Source of the DNA: Bacteroides sp.
Lineage (GTDB): Bacteria > Bacteroidota > Bacteroidia > Bacteroidales > Muribaculaceae
DNA length: 64,000 nucleotides
Reading direction: 5' to 3'
Assembly (NCBI GenBank): GCA_014802015.1
Contig: JAAVDB010000026.1
Location: forward strand, 1-64,000
Translations under genes and position numbers: made by a program
Shown here: one piece after another, positions 56,926 to 64,000 of the stretch
Layout of the letters: each line of letters opens with the position of its first letter
Position numbering within the stretch: position 1 is the first letter of the stretch
Notes under the pieces: model-generated
What the model was told of the DNA's origin: nothing
Database searches by the model: none
The model's input: the letters and a program-made list of their open reading frames with translations, nothing else

Positions 56926-57798
56926 TCATTGATCGGTCGAACTTCGATCGGTCAGTAGGCTCGGATTTACCATACGTGTAATCGATGGTGCCGGATGGCT
57001 GCCTGTGCGGCTGTCCGGCATCATCTGTCTTTTGGGGATTGTCTCCATCCAGCGTGCTCGTTCGGATGCATCCATCTTCTCGATGGCATAGCGCAGCGCA
57101 GTGCGCGGCATCATGCGATGATGTTCGGCAAGAAAATCCCTCAATACGGATATGTCGCGCTTGCCTACCTCGCGCAACATCCATCCCACGGCCTTGTGTA
57201 TGAGGTCGTGAGGATGATTAAGCAACATCTTCGCTATGCGCAGCGTGTCGTCAAACTGTTCGGAGCGTATGAATGCCAGAGTGCTGACGATGGCAATGCG
57301 TTGTTCCCACAGGTTATCGCTTGCAGCCAGTCTGTCAAGGACTCCGCGCGACGGCATCGTGCCGTCAGTCCCCGGGAGCAGCATGTACGGACCGAGAATA
57401 TATTGGCATGACAGGTCCACAAGATCCCAGTTATTGACACGGCGAGTATGGCTAAGATAGAACTCGGCCAGCATGGCGCGACGTTCGGCGTGCAGGGTGG
57501 GGGAGTCACGACGGCGCGGTGTGGCTGCTTTCATCTCCTCGACGAGCAGGAGCAGTCCGCACAGGCGCGCTTCGTGCCATGGACTGTCAAGCAGACGGGC
57601 TATCTCATGCAGTGGTACCTGCAGGCGCGCCCGGAGTGTCACCGATCGTGTCTGCGGTACTTTCAGACCGAGAAACATATCGCCCTCACCGTATTCGCCT
57701 CTGCCGGTCTTGAAGAAGCGTGTCAGTACGTTGCGTTGCTCTTCGTTTTCCATAGTACGCAGAGTCTCAACTATGTCGTCAGCCGTAATCATTGTCAT
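56926..57798 (-). CDS. DNA alkylation repair (AlkD-like HEAT repeat) protein
   Basis: YGEGDMFLGLKVPQTR, SPWHEARLCGLLLLVEEM, VNNWDLVDLSCQYILGPY, HKAVGWMLREVGKRD. Confidence 0.93.
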   Translation of the reverse strand: MTMITADDIVETLRTMENEEQRNVLTRFFKTGRGEYGEGDMFLGLKVPQTRSVTLRARLQVPLHEIARLLDSPWHEARLCGLLLLVEEMKAATPRRRDSPTLHAERRAMLAEFYLSHTRRVNNWDLVDLSCQYILGPYMLLPGTDGTMPSRGVLDRLAASDNLWEQRIAIVSTLAFIRSEQFDDTLRIAKMLLNHPHDLIHKAVGWMLREVGKRDISVLRDFLAEHHRMMPRTALRYAIEKMDASERARWMETIPKRQMMPDSRTGSHPAPSITRMVNPSLLTDRSSTDQ

Positions 57799-58106
57799 TA
57801 GGGAAGAAAAACCGTATAATATCAGTTACAAATTTACTAATATTCATCTGAAAATTTACCCTATAAGCGGAAAATTTTCTACATGGAGTTTGTAAAGGGT
57901 TTATAGCTAATGAAATAGAATTTGTATAAAATAAGTTATGATTTGAAACGGCCTGATATTTGGGATTTTATCAATTGTTAATATTTCTAAAATTGAGCCT
58001 GTTTTTTTCAAATATTATGGTAGTGTGATAGAAATTTGCTACTTTTACTATGGATTCGTCTAAAATACAACCTAAAAGCCAATTTTAATTAAAAAGAAGT
58101 CAGTGC

Positions 58107-61100
58107 ATGAAAAATTGTAACTATTTTAAGATCATGCTGGCAGTTTTCACAATGGTGTTATCATCAATGTGGAGTATGCCCGGCATACATGCGCAATCTA
58201 AATCCGGCGAAGCTGAGATAAAGCCCATCATGGGTCAAGTGCTTGACGATGAGGGTGAGCCGCTGCCGGGAGCAGGTGTGCGCATCAAAGGAATGAAAGG
58301 AGTGAATGCTGTAACAACCACTGATGCACACGGTACGTTCGGATTTAAATATGAAATGAAGAACGGTGCCCGTCCTGTACTTGAAGTATCTTATATAGGT
58401 ATGGAGACCAAGGAAGTGCCGGTGGATTTCAAGAAGCCTCTGAAGATCCGTCTTGAGGCCGACGCTCTTAAACTTGATGAAGTGACTGTGGTCGATGACG
58501 GTTACAACCGTCTGCCCCGTCGTGACATGGTGGGCGCATATACCACTCTTAAAGCTGAGGATGTGATCATCCCGGGTTATCAGTCGATTGACCAGATGCT
58601 TCAGGGACGTGTCGCAGGTATGGTCGTGAGCAATTCATCGGCCCGTGTGGGTTCGTCCCCCTCGATCAAGATCCGCGGTACGTCTACGCTGCTCGGCAGC
58701 ACCGATCCTCTGTGGGTAGTCGATGGTGTGATACAGCCCGATCCTATACATATCGATGCCAGTGAGGCTCTTACCGAGGATATGTCTACCCTTATCGGTA
58801 ATCAGGTGTCATGGCTCAACCCGCTCGATATCGAGACCATCACCGTGCTCAAGGACGCATCCGCAACCGCTATCTATGGTTCGCGCGCGTCAAACGGTGT
58901 GATCGTGGTCACCACCAAGAAGGGTTCAAACGAGCGCGTGTCCGTACGTTATCAGGGCAGCTTGAGCATACGTGAACGTAAAGGTTATGACCATTACAAT
59001 ATGATGAACTCGCTCGAACGCATCCAGTTTAGCAAGGAAGCGTACGATGCAGGTGCACGTTATGCCAGCACTCCTGTACCCCAGCTCAATACTTACGAGG
59101 GTCTTATGGAGATGTTTAACAGACGTATGATTGACGAGACCCAGTTTGCAGCCAATATGCAGCGACTTGAGACGGTCAATACCGACTGGTTTGACCTCCT
59201 TACCCGTAACTCGCTGTCGACCAGTCACAATGTGAGTGTGTCAGGCGGTTCGGACAAGGTGACCTATAACGGTTCGGTCGGATATTCGGTCAATAACGGT
59301 ACTGAGGTCGGTAACAGCAACAATCAGTTTACTTCGCGCCTCAATCTCGGCATCCAGTTCAGCAAGCGTCTGCGTGTCACTCTCAATATGAGCGGTTCAT
59401 ACCGTAACAGTGACGGCTATGCCTCGGGTGTCAACCCCTCGTCGTTTGCGTTGAATACCAGCCGTTCGATTCCCGCGTTCAACGAGAAGGGTGAGTACGA
59501 ATATTATTATATGCCGTACACCTCCTATCCCATGAACCCGAGCACGCTTACTGCCGGCTATAATATCTTGAACGAGATGGAAAACAGTTATTCAAAGAGT
59601 GTCAACAAGAGTTTCTCGACATCACTCAATGCCGAGTACAAGATACTCGACTGGATGACCTATACGTTTGGCGGTAGCATCTTCCAGTCCAACAATAACA
59701 TTGAGTCATATCTCGGTGAGAAGACTTCGTATGTCGAGATGCATTACCGCGGTTATCCCGCAGGTAGTGAGGAGTACGGATCGGATCTCTACAAGGCAGC
59801 GATGCTCCCTGTCGGCGGTCAGCTCAGTACGACTGCGTCACAGTCGACTACCTACTCTATGTCACACAAGCTGACGATGTCACAGACATTCGCTGAAAAG
59901 CACCGCGTGAACCTCCTCGCAGGTTTTGAGATGCGTTCGGCCAAGAGCAGCTCAAACACCAACAACGTATTCGGATATATTCCCGAACGTGGTCAGATGA
60001 TGGTGGCTCCTACGCCTCCCGAGGAGATTGTTCCTATCGGAGGCAGTCATTATGACTGGGGTGTGTATGAGAGGGTGTTCCGTTACGGTAGCGGCTGGCG
60101 CAAGTATGACCATACTGACAATCAGCTGTCTATATTCGGCGTGCTTGCCTACTCGTTCGATAATGTGCACGTGCTCAATGCCAACTTCCGTTGGGATGCC
60201 TCAAACCGTTTCGGTCAGGATACGAACAACAGGTTCAACCCCACATATTCGTTCGGTTATTCATGGCGTGTGGCCCAGCAGGGCTTCATTAAGGATAACG
60301 TGGAATGGCTCAACCAGTTGAATCTGCGTGCTACGTACGGTATACAGGGTAACGTCGTTAACTCTGTCAGCCCTGACCTGCTCGCCGCTTACGGCGTGGG
60401 TGGATTGAAACAGCCCTACAACCAGTATTATGCAACAATCTCTTCTCTCCCCAACCCTTATCTCAACTGGGAGAGCACAAAGACCTGGAATGCCGGTATC
60501 GACCTCCAGTTCCTGCACAAGTTCACACTCAACCTTGAGTATTATACCCGTGCATCTAACGTGATCCTACAGCAGAACATCGCCGAGGAGTATGGTATGC
60601 GTACCATGAAGCTCAACGGTGGTAAGCTTCACAACCACGGTCTTGAGCTTACGTTCAATTTCACCCCGATCTCACGCAAGGATCTTGCTCTCACCATCGG
60701 ATTCAATGCGTCTAAGAACTGGAACCGTTCGGACAACCCCGAAGAGTATGTGAAAGCCAACCAGCCGCAGTATACCGACTACCTGTCGGGCAACAAGGAT
60801 CGCCCCCTCAAGGAGGGTTATCCCGTGAGCGCGTTCTGGTCATACTCTTTTGCCGGACTCGATCCCGAGACGGGTTATCCTCTGTTTAATCTGCTTGACG
60901 TGGAGCGGAGCGATGATCCTACCAACTTCATGGTTTATTCGGGACAGACCGAGGCTTACTTCACGGGTGGTTTAAACTTCCGCCTGCGTTGGAAGGATAT
61001 TTCACTCAGTTCTACGCTGTCATGCCTTCTGGGAGCCAAGCGTCGTCTCCCCAACCCTTACAGAAACTTCAACAATGGTAAGATACCCGATCCGTGGAAC

Positions 61101-61487
61101 AATATTGACCGCGACCTCAATAATCGCTGGAAGAAACCGGGTGATGAACAGAATACCATCATCCCCGCGCTCTGGACGGCCGTGTATGAGAGCATCAACT
61201 ACACGCTGCCTACCCTGGGTAACACCGTGAACAACCGTTATATGATGTGGGCCAACTCGGATGTTATGGTGGCCGATGCTTCGTTCCTGCGTTGTAACAA
61301 CATCGCCCTCTCGTATTACCTGCCTACGAAGTGGTGTAATGCGTTCGGTGCTCAGAGCCTCAACCTCTCGGCTTCGGTAAGTAACATCTTCGTTATCGCA
61401 AGCAAGAAATGGAGAGGATTTGACCCCGAACTGGGCAACAGCGTGATGCCTCACATGTATTCGGTGACCTGCTCACTCAGCTTCTAA
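58107..61487 (+). CDS. SusC/RagA-family TonB-linked outer-membrane protein
   Basis: GQVLDDEGEPLPGAGVRIKG carboxypeptidase-regulatory-like domain; plug SIDQMLQGRVAGMVV, IRGTSTLLGSTDPLWVVDGV; LKDASATAIYGSRASNGVIVVTTKKG. Confidence 0.97.
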   Translation: MKNCNYFKIMLAVFTMVLSSMWSMPGIHAQSKSGEAEIKPIMGQVLDDEGEPLPGAGVRIKGMKGVNAVTTTDAHGTFGFKYEMKNGARPVLEVSYIGMETKEVPVDFKKPLKIRLEADALKLDEVTVVDDGYNRLPRRDMVGAYTTLKAEDVIIPGYQSIDQMLQGRVAGMVVSNSSARVGSSPSIKIRGTSTLLGSTDPLWVVDGVIQPDPIHIDASEALTEDMSTLIGNQVSWLNPLDIETITVLKDASATAIYGSRASNGVIVVTTKKGSNERVSVRYQGSLSIRERKGYDHYNMMNSLERIQFSKEAYDAGARYASTPVPQLNTYEGLMEMFNRRMIDETQFAANMQRLETVNTDWFDLLTRNSLSTSHNVSVSGGSDKVTYNGSVGYSVNNGTEVGNSNNQFTSRLNLGIQFSKRLRVTLNMSGSYRNSDGYASGVNPSSFALNTSRSIPAFNEKGEYEYYYMPYTSYPMNPSTLTAGYNILNEMENSYSKSVNKSFSTSLNAEYKILDWMTYTFGGSIFQSNNNIESYLGEKTSYVEMHYRGYPAGSEEYGSDLYKAAMLPVGGQLSTTASQSTTYSMSHKLTMSQTFAEKHRVNLLAGFEMRSAKSSSNTNNVFGYIPERGQMMVAPTPPEEIVPIGGSHYDWGVYERVFRYGSGWRKYDHTDNQLSIFGVLAYSFDNVHVLNANFRWDASNRFGQDTNNRFNPTYSFGYSWRVAQQGFIKDNVEWLNQLNLRATYGIQGNVVNSVSPDLLAAYGVGGLKQPYNQYYATISSLPNPYLNWESTKTWNAGIDLQFLHKFTLNLEYYTRASNVILQQNIAEEYGMRTMKLNGGKLHNHGLELTFNFTPISRKDLALTIGFNASKNWNRSDNPEEYVKANQPQYTDYLSGNKDRPLKEGYPVSAFWSYSFAGLDPETGYPLFNLLDVERSDDPTNFMVYSGQTEAYFTGGLNFRLRWKDISLSSTLSCLLGAKRRLPNPYRNFNNGKIPDPWNNIDRDLNNRWKKPGDEQNTIIPALWTAVYESINYTLPTLGNTVNNRYMMWANSDVMVADASFLRCNNIALSYYLPTKWCNAFGAQSLNLSASVSNIFVIASKKWRGFDPELGNSVMPHMYSVTCSLSF

Positions 61488-61512
61488 TCTATCAAAGACA
61501 CAGAATAATATT

Positions 61513-63084
61513 ATGAATAAGATATATATCAAGTCAATCATATTCGGCCTTCTGGGATTGTCGCTCAATTCCTGCAACGACTTTCTGGAGCCTCAGTCGT
61601 CCTCGGAGTTCGTGCCGAAGGATGCTAACTCGCTCAACGAGATTCTGCTTGGTGAGGCCTATCCCCACACCTCTTCATCTTACTATCTGGAGGGTTTCGT
61701 TCACCTTTTTGACGATGATGTGGCTATGGCTGAGTATCAGGATCCCCAGTCGGGATTCAATATTGAGCAGTATTTCATACCGTTCACCTGGCAGCCCGAT
61801 CTCTGGAACGAACTTGATCAGGTCGTTACTGCGAAAAGTTACAACCAGTATTATTACTGCTATGAGTTCATCCTCGGATGTAACGCTATCCTCGACTATA
61901 TCGGTCAGGCTGAGGGAGATCTGCAGGACGACATCGATAATGTTGTAGCTCAGGCTCACACGTTGCGCGCGTTCTATTATCTACAGCTTGTGAATCTGTT
62001 CGGCGCACCCTATACGTATGCGCCCGATTCGCCCGGTGTGCCCCTGAAACTCACTTCTAAGATCGAGAATAAGCCTCTTACCCGTAATACGGTACGTGAG
62101 GTGTATGAGCAGATCGTCGAGGATTTGACAGAGGCTATCACTCTTTACGAGGGTCTGCCCGAGAACCGTAAATGGAAGATGGACTATCGTACCAGTCTGC
62201 CCATGGCTGAACTTCTGCTCTCGCGTGTATACCTCTATATGGAAAACTGGGAAGAGGCTGCCAAGTATGCCGAGCGCGTGATGAAGAACAGTAACTTCAC
62301 ACTCACCGATCTCAACACCATTCAGCGTTACACCACCACGACTCCCGTTCAGCGCACATACCATGACTTCCACAGCTACACCGGTTCGACCGAGTGTATC
62401 TGGCCATACGGACGCCGAGGCGATTTCTTCCTGTGGCTTACCGATTATGTTGTGGAGCAGGGTTCAGGTCTCGTGAAGCATTCATATTTCAAGGCATCTC
62501 CCGACCTGATGGATTCGTTCGAGGAGTATGACCTTCGAAAGGATTGTTACGTAGTCAGAAGCTGGTATGTAGACTCAAGCGGTGAGGAGTTCCCTCAGGC
62601 TGTTGGTAAGACTACGGTGTCAGCACAGTTTACCTGTAGCAATGACAACCTCTCTATATTCGGCCGTTCGCTCAGATATGCCGAGGCTTTCGTGAACTAT
62701 GCCGAAGCTAAGTCCAATATCCCCGGTGGGGAGATCGACGCTATCGCGGCCCTCAATGAGCTGCGTGAGATGCGATTCGAGAGCGGTCACTATCAGCCTC
62801 TGGGCAATATGAGCGCTGAGGCTTGCCGTCAGTTCGTGCGCGAGGAGCGTCGCCGTGAGTTGTGTTTCGAGGGTCAGCGCTGGTTTGACCTGCGCCGCTG
62901 GGGCATGCCTGAGATCAAGCATGTATGGTATCCCGATGCGGAGACAGCTGTCGAGTATGTGCTGTCGGCTCAGGATCTCCAGTATACTCTCCCGTTGCCT
63001 AACTCTACGGTTGATTCCAACCCCGAGCTGACTCAGAATCCTCAGGCTTCAGGTCCGCGTCAGGGCACCACAATATCCAGATAA
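61513..63084 (+). CDS. SusD/RagB-family nutrient-binding outer-membrane lipoprotein
   Basis: LNSCNDFLEPQSSSEF; RRELCFEGQRWFDLRRWGM; adjacent to SusC. Confidence 0.96.
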   Translation: MNKIYIKSIIFGLLGLSLNSCNDFLEPQSSSEFVPKDANSLNEILLGEAYPHTSSSYYLEGFVHLFDDDVAMAEYQDPQSGFNIEQYFIPFTWQPDLWNELDQVVTAKSYNQYYYCYEFILGCNAILDYIGQAEGDLQDDIDNVVAQAHTLRAFYYLQLVNLFGAPYTYAPDSPGVPLKLTSKIENKPLTRNTVREVYEQIVEDLTEAITLYEGLPENRKWKMDYRTSLPMAELLLSRVYLYMENWEEAAKYAERVMKNSNFTLTDLNTIQRYTTTTPVQRTYHDFHSYTGSTECIWPYGRRGDFFLWLTDYVVEQGSGLVKHSYFKASPDLMDSFEEYDLRKDCYVVRSWYVDSSGEEFPQAVGKTTVSAQFTCSNDNLSIFGRSLRYAEAFVNYAEAKSNIPGGEIDAIAALNELREMRFESGHYQPLGNMSAEACRQFVREERRRELCFEGQRWFDLRRWGMPEIKHVWYPDAETAVEYVLSAQDLQYTLPLPNSTVDSNPELTQNPQASGPRQGTTISR

Positions 63085-63117
63085 TTCACGATATAATTTA
63101 CGAAAGTAATTTGAGTC

Positions 63118-64000
63118 ATGAAAAAGACTATATTATATACTTTGTTCGGACTGCTCGCACTCAGCTCCTGTACCAAGGACGAGGAACCCATACAGCCATC
63201 CGGAAATTATTCAGTGTTGCGTTTTGATTTCCCGCAGGGCAATCATCCGTACGATGACGACATCGTCAAGATTAAGGAAATCTATGACACTTACCTTATC
63301 TACAAGGATATTACCCCTCAGGATCTTAACCGTCAGTGGCAAGGTCTCGGTACGGGTAGCCTTAAAGCGTGTGATCCCGTAGATGAGGAAAATGTAGCGT
63401 TTTATGTAGATTTCATGAAGGATCACGTATTCTCGTACATGACCCCTGAGGCAGTGCGTAAGGCTATGCCGGTCAAGATATACCTGGTGCAGAATCTGCG
63501 CGACGTCGCTGCTGATTCCGATGGCAGTGAGGATAATAGCTCAAGCTCGTCGGGTACGGGTTCTGCCACAGACAACTCGCCCGTTACGGTCAAGACTGAC
63601 GGATTTGATTACTGGGCTCTCAGCTTCACACCCGAGGGTCTGGCCAACAGAGATGAGGCCGGCATGCGTTTTGCCCGCTGTAAATTCCTTTATGTAATCA
63701 TCAAGGCATGCTATCTTGACGGTATCATAGAGGAGCCTCTGGACATCCGCAATAAGATTACCTGGTACAATACGGACGGTACGTACAAGGCTCTCGAATC
63801 AGACCCTCGCAGTCCCAACTATTCATGGGAGCGCGGTTTCCCTGACCGTGTTGTCGAGAAGGATTTCAAGGAATACTTCAATCATTACATCACGCAGTGG
63901 ATGAGAGAATTTAATGCCTATTCCGTCGAGTACGACTGGTTCCTTAATTACTGCCGTATGGCTATGTTCTATGGCCGTGACTACATTGAGAAGAAGTACG
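63118..64000 (+). CDS. SusCD-associated lipoprotein, 3' truncated by window (not in ORF track)
   Basis: ATG 63118: MKKTILYTLFGLLALSSCTKDEEPIQPSGNYSVLRFDFPQG..., open to window end (...YGRDYIEKKY); lipobox LALSSC. Confidence 0.85.
   Translation, partial: MKKTILYTLFGLLALSSCTKDEEPIQPSGNYSVLRFDFPQGNHPYDDDIVKIKEIYDTYLIYKDITPQDLNRQWQGLGTGSLKACDPVDEENVAFYVDFMKDHVFSYMTPEAVRKAMPVKIYLVQNLRDVAADSDGSEDNSSSSSGTGSATDNSPVTVKTDGFDYWALSFTPEGLANRDEAGMRFARCKFLYVIIKACYLDGIIEEPLDIRNKITWYNTDGTYKALESDPRSPNYSWERGFPDRVVEKDFKEYFNHYITQWMREFNAYSVEYDWFLNYCRMAMFYGRDYIEKKY

Noticed and set aside
1-64000. CRISPR arrays, tRNA/rRNA genes, prophage, toxin-antitoxin or defence islands
   Set aside because: None recognised by eye: no regularly spaced repeats, tRNA-like cloverleaf, integrase, or defence gene family. 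A tRNAscan/CRISPR finder run would be decisive.

Overview
The window is a contiguous stretch of a Bacteroidales chromosome. SusC/SusD, TAnnTTTG-type promoters, a MurF-Alr fusion, Rho with a long disordered insertion, and GSCFA all point to Bacteroidetes; a Muribaculaceae-like gut commensal is likely but only inferred. It is mostly housekeeping. In order it carries: purH (3' end); the mreBCD-PBP2-rodA elongasome; galM / NTP-transferase / galK; an SGNH lipoprotein; a PagL-like deacylase with a lipoprotein partner; a MacAB-TolC-type five-gene efflux operon; a PurF-type amidotransferase; murF-alr; GSCFA; ComEC; a YeiH-type transporter; aroE; an LPS/Kdo cluster (LTA-synthase-like sulfatase, GT9, kdsB, acyltransferase, waaA); an Sua5/YrdC protein with a FemAB/GNAT-like neighbour; a pRiA4b ORF-3-like protein; a secreted beta-helix protein; rho; udk; lptB; gadB; thrA-apgM-thrC; an AcrAB-TolC-type RND operon; a DNA alkylation repair protein; and a SusC/SusD locus running off the window end. 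I saw no CRISPR array, tRNA, rRNA, IS element, prophage or recognisable defence island. No clearly new multi-gene system is evident. The best leads are: an 11-bp-arm palindrome over the -33 box of the MacAB-type operon; a ~310-nt C-rich rho leader with a possible leader ORF; a G9 tract inside rho; a galT-less gal locus with an NTP-transferase in its place; an ApgM-like protein in the homoserine-kinase position of the thr operon; and a PagL-like enzyme overlapping an unknown lipoprotein. Family names come from my reading of the translated motifs, not from database searches.
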